DNA from: Muricea muricata
Lineage: Eukaryota; Cnidaria; Anthozoa; Malacalcyonacea; Plexauridae
Assembly (NCBI GenBank): GCA_963855995.1
Contig: OY979717.1
Coordinates: 26,679,746-26,743,745 of the forward strand
DNA: 64,000 nt
Direction: 5' to 3'
The notes below the pieces were generated by a model that was not told where the DNA came from, did no database searches, and saw only the letters and a list, made by a program, of their open reading frames with translations. The position numbers and the translations under genes were made by a program. Positions 14,243-25,900 of this stretch are shown here, piece after piece. Within the stretch, counting starts at the first letter, position 1. Every line of letters begins with the position of its first letter.

Positions 14243-14260
14243 CCCCCCCCCCCCCCCCCC
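14243..14260 (+). repeat. Poly-C tract (18)
   Basis: Eighteen consecutive C, the longest homopolymer of G/C in the window. The exact count may suffer from sequencing error. Confidence 0.9.
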
Positions 14261-14364
14261 TTAAGAGCTTGATAAAGTACTTACAAAAGTTTTACCCGAG
14301 GTGCGTGGCGGATGTAATTTTGTCATTTAATAATAAACAAATAATCGTGATGTTTGTTCAAACT

Positions 14365-14441
14365 CGTGATGTTTGGACATTTTGCCAAATCGGACTCGCC
14401 CCGGCGGCTCGTCCAATTTTGGCAAAATGTCCAAACATCAC
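14365..14441. repeat. Short palindrome
   Basis: Arms of about 34 bp around CCGG: GTGATGTTTGGACATTTTGC on the left, GCAAAATGTCCAAACATCAC on the right. It could extrude a hairpin and is probably a miniature inverted-repeat element. Confidence 0.8.
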
Positions 14442-15189
14442 TCGTACTACTAATCCCAAATTGTACTCGCCATCGCACGATTTCCCTATAAAGAAACATT
14501 ATGTTACGAGTACAAATCTAATGCCATAATACCACGTTTTAAATGTCAACAAAACTATAATTTTTTTTAAATTTGGCAGATTTGTGTTAGAATAAGTACT
14601 TTTTTATGTGAATCTAACAATAAAAACATTATGGATGGCTTATGCAAACATGAATTCAATTTGAATTAACATGATAACAGTTTGGGTAACTTTTTACGGA
14701 GCATCGAGCACCCCTCATTTATGTTAACACAATTAAGCTATTCAAAATATTCCCTGTTTTCAAAGTTAAACTTTCTGTTTGTTTTTATTTTTAGAATTAG
14801 ATTGACTAAAACATGCTTCAGATGCTACCACAAATCTGTGAGATATTTTGATAAGTTGATATTTTTGCAACCATTTCCAAAGTATCTACTTTTTATACAT
14901 CCTGTACAGGTGTTTTTGCATTTGACTTTGAAGTACTTGGTATATTTAGTTTCGTTTGGCTGAATTCAATAGTGACTACCGAACCAAAACCAAAGCTATT
15001 AAAGATGTGTGTAATATATTGACGACATTACTATTGCTCGTTCAGAAGTCTTTAGAAACTGTATGAAAAATACGGAGCAATAAAAAAATGAACTTTCTGC
15101 AGTAGGCCCAAAAGATTCATTAGGTCGAAAGACCGAACTGATTGGATTGTACTGATAGGTTGCTTTTACGCAAAACGTTGCTGCGATCT

Positions 15190-15604
15190 ATCATGTAAAG
15201 GTCATGGCTTTATAGGATACCCTAAAGGTCGAAATATCGGGGGAGCACTGGGACCGAGTTGCCCCTGTGTTTTGTGTATTTCTCACTCACTGGGACTGTA
15301 TCTACTTAACCAAATTTAGCTAATGAGTGAGCGCATAGCGCGACAATGAGCGTACTGTTTTGCTATATTAAAACTATTCTCACTCCCTGGGATTGTATCC
15401 ACTTCACCAAATTTAGCTAAAGCGCGAGCCCGAAGGGCGAGTAATGATTGTCGTGCTACGCGCTCCCTCTTTAGCTAAATTTGGTGAAGTAGATACAGTT
15501 CCAGTGAGTGAGAAATACACAAAACACAGGAGCAACTCGGTCCCAGTGCTCTCTCGACATTTTGACCTTTAGGGTATCCTATAAAGCCATGACCATCATG
15601 TAAA
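15190..15604. mobile_element. Fold-back element with 10-bp target duplication
   Basis: A 395-bp element (15200-15594) starts GGTCATGGCTTTATAGGATA and ends with the reverse complement. Arms are about 130 bp. It is flanked by perfect 10-bp direct repeats ATCATGTAAA (15190-15199, 15595-15604). A 9-10-bp duplication with long terminal inverted repeats is typical of Mutator-like (MULE) non-autonomous elements. No coding capacity. Confidence 0.85.
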
Positions 15605-15689
15605 TTACAGTGGTTTGTGGGGATTTTGGACACTCATAATCATACATGCAAGATTATTAGGTCGCGGCTATTGGGTCAGAACGTAGCTA

Positions 15690-16340
15690 GAAATACATTT
15701 TCGTGGCACCCATCTGGGAAACACCTTGGTAGTGGTTTATTTGATAGACACATAGGTACCATACTACACAAAAAGTTCCCAAGCGAAAAAACGCGCCGAT
15801 ACCGAGAAAACGGGTGATTTGTGATTATCTGCTATTAAATTGTATTACCGTAAAAAATGTGAAATTTCGTATTCTACAATGAGAAAAACGACTAGCATTA
15901 TCAAAAGGAGCACAAAAAACTGCAAATAAGACTCTTAAACAGTTTTTTCCTTCAAATAGTTTTTGAGTTTTATGTTGTTAAACACCCGCTTTTAATCTAG
16001 TACCCAGTTTTTATAGCGCGATTTCGGTCCAATGTTCACATATAAAACGAAAATAATCCGAAAACTATTTCAAAAATAAAAAACTATTTAAAAGCCTTAT
16101 ATGCCGTTTTTTGTGCTTTTTCTGATGATGCTAGTCATCTTTGTTATGATCGAATACGAAATTTCACATCTTTTACTGTAATATAATTTAATACTAGATA
16201 GTGATAAATCACCCACTTTTCTCGGTATCGCGCGCGTTTTTTCCTTGGGAACTTTTTTTGGTAGCAATGTATCTACATTTCTAGCAAATAAACCACAAAC
16301 CATGTGTCTCCCAGATGGGTGCCACGAAATTAAACAATAT
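15690..16340. mobile_element. Fold-back element, about 650 bp
   Basis: Imperfect inverted arms of about 260 bp (about 15700-15960 and 16080-16335), beginning CGTGGCACCCATCTGGGA on the left and ending with TCCCAGATGGGTGCCACG on the right. Short open frames in the arms mirror each other and are not genes. It lies about 90 bp from the 15200-15594 element. Confidence 0.75.
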
Positions 16341-16913
16341 TTGACCACAGCCCACGGCCTATATACTTTTCAAACAATCATCAAACATGGCTTATGGATA
16401 TTTCAGACTGCTAGAAAAGACTGTAGTTTATATATAACAAACAGAAAAATACATGGCTGCTTGGAAATACCAGATTCATTTCTCGCTGCGTTCACTCGTG
16501 AGATATCATGCTCAATATTCGAGATAAATCTGGTACTTCCGCGCATTCGTGTATTACTCTCTATATCATGCAGAGCATAATTACAAGATTTCTATACGCA
16601 GTCTATGGTTCGTAAAATATCAGTATGTAACGCTTATTTTTGTTCGCTCGATACAAAAGCTCGATCGCGAAAATTTTTGGATTCATGGTATGTTATTAAT
16701 AGAAACACATTGATTTCCATGAAGTAAACGAATTTAAATTAAAAAAAAAATTTGAAGCAAAACTTAAATTACGATAAAGGAAATTAAAATTGAAATTAAA
16801 GTGAAATTAAATTAAAGTCAAGAAAAACAAAAATATATGTGGCCCATCGTTGTCACTACCATGAATCTTTGCATGCGAACTGAAACGATCATGTCATCTC
16901 GCGTATTGTGGTT

Positions 16914-17598
16914 CATTTAAATTACAAGATGTTGAAAGCGTGGAAAAACTCAAGGACAGAGTCAAGAGCAAACAAACAAAAACACATTTACATGAGACTC
17001 AAACGCCGTTCTCAAGATCAATTAACTGTACAGCACCCCGTCAGCTCACGTTTGTACCTATTCGAGAATTTGCATTATTTTGAAATTCTATGTTGACAAC
17101 ACTTGAATGCTTGTCTGACGAATTTTGCACCAAGCGTTGTGGGAGACGTCGTTGGCAATATTCTGGCGGGATAAAAAGCACCGTTCTATAAATCCCATCA
17201 CCAAATTCCTGATTTAAAGCAAATTCATATTCTATTTATTGCTGCAACAGCGCTGGTGTCCTTCATGTTATCAAGCTGGTACAAAGGAAAGGAAGGCATC
17301 CGGCAGTCTGATCAACAAAAGGGCGTTCGATGTCGACGATTGTTCTCCTGCCAGAACATTGCAAACGACATCTCCCCTAACGGTTAGTGCAAAATGCGTC
17401 AGATAAACAGAGCTTTAGTGTCGTCAACATTGAATTCCATGCCGGCATATTTGCACATTCACTGAACACAGGCACTGAACAGTCAAATGATCTCCTGGGG
17501 GATAACGTTGATTCACCTGTAAACTTGCTTTTGTTTGTTTGTTTGTTTTTTACTTCATTCTTGAGTTTTCCACGCTTCCAACAACTTGTAATTTAAAT
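16914..17598. mobile_element. Fold-back element, about 685 bp
   Basis: Terminal inverted repeats ATTTAAATTACAAG...CTTGTAATTTAAAT, followed inside by GTGGAAAAACTCAAG and its complement. Matching internal arms sit at about 17112-17175 and 17335-17392 (for example GCGTTGTGGGAGACGTCGTT). No coding capacity. Confidence 0.75.
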
Positions 17599-17599
17599 A

Positions 17600-18922
17600 A
17601 AATAAAAATTATGAAAAAAAATATTGGCAGCCCTCGGCCACCATACATATAACTTCGATTAGACCTTTTTTAAAATTTTAATTTTTTATTCTTATCATAT
17701 ACATGTGATTTTAATTGATTCATCGTGCCATTCATTCTTTTGAATCACACATTCTAATTAGGGTGCATGTTTTCATACAAGTTTGTCGTCACAACGAATT
17801 TTGTTTGCAACATTTAGTTTTTTGTCCAATTTATTCCGAAATGGGACCAACAAAAAAGTGTTGCACACCAGTAATAGCACAGATTGTCACAGCTTGTCAA
17901 AGAAATCCAGTACAAAACTAACGCCGATTGTGCAAGACTAATTTCAATTTTCCACCACGAGAATTCAACTCTTTGTACAGGACAAAGAATAATGAGTTGC
18001 CGATACGTATCAATAAATAGATCTCTTGTTCATGTATCAAAATTTAAAAGTGTACTTTACATGTTAGGTGTCGCCTTCCATTACACTAGAATGGCATGCA
18101 ACGTCTGCAATGCAAATTTCATGAAGAATTTCATGCAGAAACTGGGTTGAATGGCTAATTCTTCAAGAATACAGTTCATACACAGTTACGATACAATAGA
18201 TCTGTGTAGAGGCGCCTGTGCAGTCGATACTGTTTTAACATTTTAGAAATAAAACTGGCAAACATATAACTAACTTAGGTGTACAGTAAAATGCTTGGAA
18301 TAGCGTCAGGGCATGAAGGTGTAATATCCAAAGTAAGGTTTCTACCAACGAAAGAAACTAAATCCTTCAAACGATCATTTCGCAAGTAGCAGATTTCTGG
18401 ATTTTAACATAAACCACCTAATAATTCAAATTTGGCTTATCAACAAAACTCTCACCAGAAGTAGATTGTATTCTGTATGATTGCGCAATTTTACAACCTA
18501 GCGAGTCCATATTACTGAAATGAAATAAACTTAATAGACATTTTAATGACAAAGAAATGTATGATGCTATAACAAGTTTGAAATTCACATGGAATTGTTT
18601 GTACGTTAATACTGGCTAGAAAATGCTATACTGTCTTCGAGTTAAAATGTCACAAATACATGTTATTCTTGTATCATGCATCACAAGATGTGGAACGTCT
18701 TCCATCATATTTTACTGGTAAACATACATTGCTATAATGTCTGCTAAAATTTGGTGTACATGTTTCGCAATGCACACGCAAAAAAACTACTGTTCTCAGT
18801 GAACAATGTCGACTAGAAAAAACAACGATATAACACATAAAAAATCCAATAACCCTAGCTTATCACGCAAGAAGAAAACATACAGTTAAGATTGCACATT
18901 GGCAAAGTTGGTTAAATGTGAT
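17600..18922. other. 3' flank and likely 3' UTR of the RAVER-like gene
   Basis: Downstream of the TAA on the minus strand. No other gene seen. ATTAAA on the minus strand at 18542-18547 is the nearest plausible poly(A) signal and would give a 3' UTR of about 0.4 kb. Confidence 0.4.
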
Positions 18923-19906
18923 TTAGTATCGCGGACGTTTGTTTTGTGGGCCTTCCAAGGGGTAGCGTGTCGGAGGACCACGGACAGTTCCCATAGCAGA
19001 CTCACGAGATGGCAACTCTCTTCCATAACGGGGCTCCGGCTCTCTGCTATAAGCTGGATAATCACTCCTACCATCGCGTCCACCAGTAATGGCTCGTTCG
19101 AAACGAGCACGGTCAAGAGCTTCACGCGAGGGTGTAGAAGATTGGTAACGAGATGGTGAATCATTATAATGCATAGGTTCACGATCACGTGGGTTCTCCA
19201 TCTCAGGCATGTAGGGACGACGGCCAGACCTATCATCACGTGGTGGCAAGCCACGTGGAGGCAGCATGTCACGTGGCGACACGTCACGTGGAGGCAGCAT
19301 GTCACGTGGTGACACGTCACGTGGTGGCAAGTCACGTGGTTGGAAGTCCCGTGGTGGGAAACTGTCACGTTGTTTAGGCATATCACGAGGAGGGGCATCA
19401 CGTGGTGGCATACTACGAGGGGAAACATCACGAGGTGGTAAGTCACGCTGCAGATAATCACGCGGGGATCGGTCACGTGCCAACAAGGGATCACGTGAAC
19501 CCGGTGAATCAACACGTGGTGGCAATAAATCGCGGAGTGATGCCAAACTACGTGTTCCAATCGGTTCACGGCCAGAACGCATATCGTGTGGAGAATCACG
19601 TGGTTCTATTTGACCACGTGATTGAGGTGAGCCATATGGAGGATTTATGTCTCTAACAGACGGTGGTGGGTCGTTTCTGGGTGGAAAGTCGGCACGTGGT
19701 CTGGGATATGATATCAGTTCCCTCTCTTGTTGTCTTTCGTACCTTGGTGAAGAAGCATGGACTGGTTCCCCATTTCCACGTGCATGTGGTAATCTTTCTG
19801 GTAGAGTATAGCGGGACCGCAAGCTGTTTTGGGCCGCAGGGCTTTCTCTCTCTGGAGCAGGCGAACGTTTTGATTCGTAATTTCGGCCATCCGTACTCTG
19901 ATATTG
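18923..19906 (-). CDS. RAVER1: RAVER-like exon 15 (Arg/Asp/Pro-rich C-terminus and stop)
   Basis: Residues 969-1295 and TAA. Acceptor TCTCCATACAG. The C-terminal tail is dominated by PPRD, SPRD and RD dipeptide repeats (seven PPRD within about 70 residues) and ends KRPRY. Such RD/RS-like tails are common in nuclear RNA-processing proteins. The codons for Pro-Arg-Asp repeatedly generate CACGTG on both strands. I saw no AATAAA soon after the stop; an ATTAAA on the minus strand at 18542-18547 is a possible poly(A) signal. Confidence 0.87.
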   Translation of the reverse strand, partial: QYQSTDGRNYESKRSPAPERESPAAQNSLRSRYTLPERLPHARGNGEPVHASSPRYERQQERELISYPRPRADFPPRNDPPPSVRDINPPYGSPQSRGQIEPRDSPHDMRSGREPIGTRSLASLRDLLPPRVDSPGSRDPLLARDRSPRDYLQRDLPPRDVSPRSMPPRDAPPRDMPKQRDSFPPRDFQPRDLPPRDVSPRDMLPPRDVSPRDMLPPRGLPPRDDRSGRRPYMPEMENPRDREPMHYNDSPSRYQSSTPSREALDRARFERAITGGRDGRSDYPAYSREPEPRYGRELPSRESAMGTVRGPPTRYPLEGPQNKRPRY

Positions 19907-22900
19907 CTGTATGGAGAACGTTTTACATAATATGGTTATGAGCACATGCAATGGCGATTTATTTTTTGGTTTGGGATTTTCAAAACAATACAAAATGCAA
20001 TTACTTCAAATATTCATGCTCTTTAACAAGGGTTAACTCACTGTTTTATTTTGTTGTTTTAACGAATGTGTTTGCTGAAGTTGCAACATTTGAAATATTG
20101 TGTATTGCCTTTTTCGCTTACGAACTTTGAACAAGATATTACCTACTTTTTGCCATGTCCAAGTCTGAGACGTCTGTCATATCAATGTGAATTTAGACAC
20201 AGATAATGACAATTCAAAAACAAAAAACATTAACTACACAAAGCTTTTGCTTTTTAAGTCATCAAAGTACCTACATCAAGATTTTGGATTTCGCATATTG
20301 CGAAAATTAATTCCATGGAAATTTGCAATATATTTTGTCATTTCATCTTCACGGGTTTTTTTAAGTTTTAGAGTTGCCGGAGATGACGTCAAAAAGAGAA
20401 TGGCAAATAGGTTTACGTTTGTTTCATTGGAACAAAGATCGGTAGCCTTAGCAGCTAAAAAATCCATCAAGACGAAATTCCTCAACAACGATGTTTGACA
20501 TATACAGACCCAAAACAACAATATGCATCACTTTAACCAAAAAAATAGTAAGCCTTGAGAACTACGTTCTGAATCTCAAGTTATCCACTGAACAATTACA
20601 AATTAATCCTGTTTTATACTTCCATTTCAGTCACTTTGAATGCAATATGATTCAAACAATAGATAATGAAGTGAGCTAGACAATGCAGACACGGTGGGGA
20701 ATTGAACAGATGTACTAACTTTGGAATGCCAGCGCAATGCTCTGCCACCGAGATAGGTCAAGTCGGTTCAAATACACAATATATCAGAACCGAATCTAGC
20801 TCCTTTGATGTCAATGTAATCTTATAATAAATATAATCATGATTTATTGTGTATGTTTGTAAAATTCATTAATAACTCATGAAGTAAATGCAAAAAAAAT
20901 ACTTATTTAATCGATATCTGTACATCTGATACAGACTTTGCTGATTTATGCAAAATTTCAGCCTGATTTTCTATATCGATAAATATTACTATATGACTAA
21001 AGTAGATACAATATTATTTTATGACTAAAAAATGTCACGAACCCAATGTCATAGAATCCCATGGTTTATGCGATTGCAAACAGTTAATGGCCCAACGTGG
21101 TCAAATAATATGAATTTTACTAAATGTTTTTTACTAGGTATATAAGAAGTGGGATTTTTTTATATATCAGCTGTTAAAAATCTTTGAGTACACGTACATA
21201 ACGATACTACGCATTAAATAACTACGCTACTGCGCAATAACGTTACCAAGCATGCATATAAAATAGACGGGATTAAAATTGGATAAATAGTATATTGCAC
21301 TTCGGCATCTGTGACTATGATATGAGTGTAGGTTAATTACTTTATACTTCGCTACACATCAAGTACTATTTACAACATGAATGACTTTATCGGATAGAAA
21401 AACTCGAATTATCTGTTCCTGAATCCCAGAGTATACCTGATGCAACAGAGACGCGAATGAAACTCTCTAATTTTATATTAGCTATTAGCGACGTAATCTT
21501 GAAAATACATCTTGGGTAAGACGAGAAAATCAAAGCTAAATTTACGCGAATGAAGAGAAATCCGTATTAAATGTATGATAATTTTTAATTAGACATTTTC
21601 TTTTAATCGTCAATCCATTTACCACAAATTTGTCACACGATCATTGCTTTTGATTGCACAAGAACGTCCGGCTGGTTAGCAAGGATATATATACAAACAG
21701 GGATAAACAGGCACGTCTATATGCAAATCATGATATTTATGATATTTATATCAAAGATATACACAACAGAACAATTATATATTGTATAATCCAGTTAGGA
21801 TTGTCTTCAAGTTGCATGCAGCCACGAAGGGTTTGTGATCAAAATATGTGAGTTCTGGTTCGCCCCCCCCCCCCCCCTCATATGATGCCAAACTCAATAG
21901 TTTGACTTGACAACAATATTTTGATTTTTTAAATTACTAAATAATTACAAGGCAATAAGATGCCTTAACTTGGAAGGGCATACGAAATAGACTGTTGGAT
22001 TACCAGAACTTGGATAGCTTAATATCTTTACTATATATTTACAAAAAATGTCTCGCAGACAGTGTACAAGAATGTGTGTTGACCGTAATACAGTACTATA
22101 ATTGTATAGACAAACGTAGTTCCTCATCAGTCACAATTATATGCAATGTGCTAAGTCACGAGTCATTCAAATAGTATATTAAGGTATACATGTGTAAATT
22201 TAAATTGCCATTTCAATAGAAATCGCTTTAATTAAGACCACAAATTAAAACTTAAGTCAGAAAAGGAAGAAACTTTGTAGCCAAACAAGCTAAAGGAAAC
22301 ATAGAATATTCCTCGCATACCTTATATGCAACGATCTAGTATAAAAACGCTGAACTATGTAAAACTGAATCACTAAGAACCTGCTAGGTAAATATATATA
22401 TTGCTAATCCGTCTCATCGCAAAAACACGTATCTCATCCGAACTAATATACCGAGTCTTTGAGAATAAACATAATGTCATCAATAAAACTGTAATATAAA
22501 TAAAGCGATTCGCTATTTTTAATCGTATATGTGAATGAATGTGTAAAAAGTGCATCAGTATTGTACAAAAATAATTTTCAATATATCTTGTCGAGGAAAA
22601 CAAAACACTTGATATATAGATACAAAAACACGTCAGATAACTTATGCTGAAAGACCAATCGCCTAATCACACAGGATCACAAAAGATCACAAAAGGAAGG
22701 AAAGAGAAAAAACATAAACCGATGAAGCACAAAATAGTAAATTGACGATTTTTATCAAAAGCAAATTTATATTTGGAGATTTATATCAAGATATTAAAAC
22801 TAAAGAAAGAATCATGCGATGAATTCACCACAAAATCATATTAGCAATCAAGCACGTTTTAAAATGTCAAAATACTTGGTTTTATAGAGTAGGGAAACTG

Positions 22901-25900
22901 AAAATTATCCATATGACGTTTGAAGAAGGAGAAGAATATTTTAAAGAATTGCAAAGAAATATGTTTCTATCAAGCACTTTCTGATAGGAATAGATGAAAA
23001 TGTTCATATTCTGATGTTTACTTTTAAAGTTACGCATGGTAACAAATATGTACGATGGGAACATCACATATATAATGACGAATTATATAATGACAAAATA
23101 ACGAAATATAGTGGTACTATACAAGAGCAAAGTTAGAGATATATTACGATACCACAACAAAAGAATCCCATGATGAGTTCACCAAAAAAATCACAGTTCT
23201 ACCAGGAGCAAGTACTTGGGTATTAAGTATACAATGCACCTGACAGAATGATATGCAGTAGAATGCTTTTTAAAGTTCATGTTTTGTGGAAATCAATGAT
23301 ACTTACTAAACTATTCCAACAGATTTGGTAAATTTAGGTGAATAGATGAATACTTAAATTAATATTAAAAAAAAAGAATGCCCATGTCATCCACATTATA
23401 TGAACAAAGACAGCCAATGAACATAAACATGACTGCACTATCCGTTTTCTTAAAATAACATGTTGCTTGTTAAGAACATATAGTATTGCAAGTATCATCA
23501 TGAAATCAATATGTTTATACGAGACGAGGTAACTTCGCACAACCATCAAGAACTATTAATATGAGAAAATTATTTTGTGAAATCGACGTAATAGAAGATG
23601 GAAACATCACATAAAGATGAAGCACAAAAAAGTTCAGTAAAAAGCAGTATTTTATACAAGAGCGATATATCATTGAAAAGCAAAAGTATCCTATGATAAA
23701 TTGACGGCATAATCAAAGAAATCAAGCATCAGTGTCTGTTGGTGCCAAGGTCGGTGCACCTGAATGGATAAGCTGTCTGAAGCAGTAAAATGCTTCTTTA
23801 AATTCGGTGATTTAGGTTAATCAATTAACACCAAAGAATCAATTCCCTTACAGTAAGAACTTAGAACAAAGAAAGCAGAAGCAAGACGCAATGAGCTTCC
23901 TTAAGACTGTATTATCGATCAAAATACTTTGCTTCTTCAGGAGATTAAGGAAACTGAGAATCACCAATGCTTGTAATAAAGTAAGTATATTTTGAAGAAT
24001 GGAAGAAAATCACGACTGATGTATATGCCAAAAAAACTCTTTCGATCAAGCATATTTGTCCAACAAAATGGGTAAAAATTTCTATTTATAATAATACTTA
24101 ATATAACGTACTTTTTACTTTATGCATGTTAAGAAATATGATAGAAAGTATATACTGTAGTACAATAAAAAAATTATCTTCTATAACAAATAATGTACTA
24201 CTTAAAAAATTATTCATTACAACATAGTCTCATAATTTTGTTCTCACTATCACTGGTCTATCGACAAGGTAATATTAGAAGAAATTATTTTTGCTGGTGT
24301 TAGTATTATCGTTTACGCACGACATCACCAGTCATGCTTGTACTACACTGGTTATCATTTGCGCAAATTTTAGTGATCTCGCCCAATTAGCGAGTGAATG
24401 CACATCAGTGAGTAAATGCACATAAATAAACGAAAAGAAACAGAATAACCAGAAAGAGTAAACAGGAGAACCTGAGAACAAGGACATCACATCAGGACCC
24501 TTGCACCATATAGATTGTTAGAGAGCTTAAACAAGCGACGTTTTTGTCAACACGGACGGCAGCCAGAAGTAACTTGCGTCGTTATAGATGGCGAATGATG
24601 GCGTCAGCCGTTCTCGTTTGAGATCATGAACGTGAAAGTTGACTGACTGCCGTTGTTGATTTCAAACAAGAACGGCTGACGCCATCATTCGCCATCTATA
24701 ACGACGCAACTTACTTCCGGCTACCGCCCGTGTTGACAAAAACGTCGCTTGCTTAAGCTCTCTGTTATTTCTCAATATTTGATGCCAAGCAGAAGCACTT
24801 CTTTGTTTGATAGAAGTGGACCATAGATAAGATCATACATAAGAACGTACATATATATTTGTTACATTACTTACTTTTATTAATTTATGCATGGGTTATT
24901 TACTACTGTATAGGGGTCAAGTGTCAATTGGGAGGTAAGTTCTGTTCCTATCTCCTGTCACATGCACATGTTATTTGTAAGATTACATATCATATTACAT
25001 AATGTATGTTTGTATAGATATTAGTTGTGACAAATTCATTAAATTAAATATCAGTCAGTACATTGCAGGACTTGAAAAGTATACGCAGTACAATGGTAAA
25101 AGTACACTATGTGGAAAACGCAGGAAATTTGTTACATTTCCGGGTAAATTCTATGCAAATCTATATTCGTTGCCAATATTAGGCATACTATAATAATAAA
25201 TACTAGGGGAAAATTTTGAACATAAACGCTGACCAAATAATCTCCTACCATCATTGTAAGCGAGATCAACACAATATAATTATGGATTAGATTTGTTGCA
25301 CTGTGAATACCATAGGACTAAAAAGTACACATGTGGACAACAAAGGTGATTAGAAGCGTTAATGTTTGTACCCTCAGCGCACGTAATGTAATGTACGCCT
25401 ACTGTAGAAGGATTTACGTATTGCGTATTGTGTACTCAACTGAAACAGAAATTGTTGAGAAATTTAGGTTTATGTAGGCTATTCCACACAACATATCAGG
25501 ATTTGTTCCAAATTGATTGCGTATTTATGGTTATATCATTCCTATTAAACAGTAGCGCGCAGATTTTTAGAATTTCATATATTTTAGATGTGCATATATG
25601 AAAGACTATGCTATCAAGAATAAGACATAGTGAATACAACGATAGGAATCTAATCAATGAAGGACCTAATAGGAAGGATTAAAGGACAAATATATATATA
25701 AACAAACAACCAAATATATGTACTTATGTACTTCCTACAATATATTATGAGCGTATTACAATATATGTACATATTATATGTATTTACCCTGTTTAATAAT
25801 AACCAGCTAAAATGACTGGTTAATATGCATGTATGCTACTTGCAATATTTATGAAGTACTGCTTGCAATGTGCTGAATAAACTGAGTAAGTAAATAATTA

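Noticed and set aside
16097-16348. Open frame resembling 15617-15817 on the opposite strand
   Set aside because: Both are arms of the 15690-16340 fold-back.
18886-19599. 237-residue minus-strand open frame rich in His, Val and Cys
   Set aside because: Alternative frame of the PPRD-repeat exon; it lacks the splice context and continuity of the RAVER-like frame.
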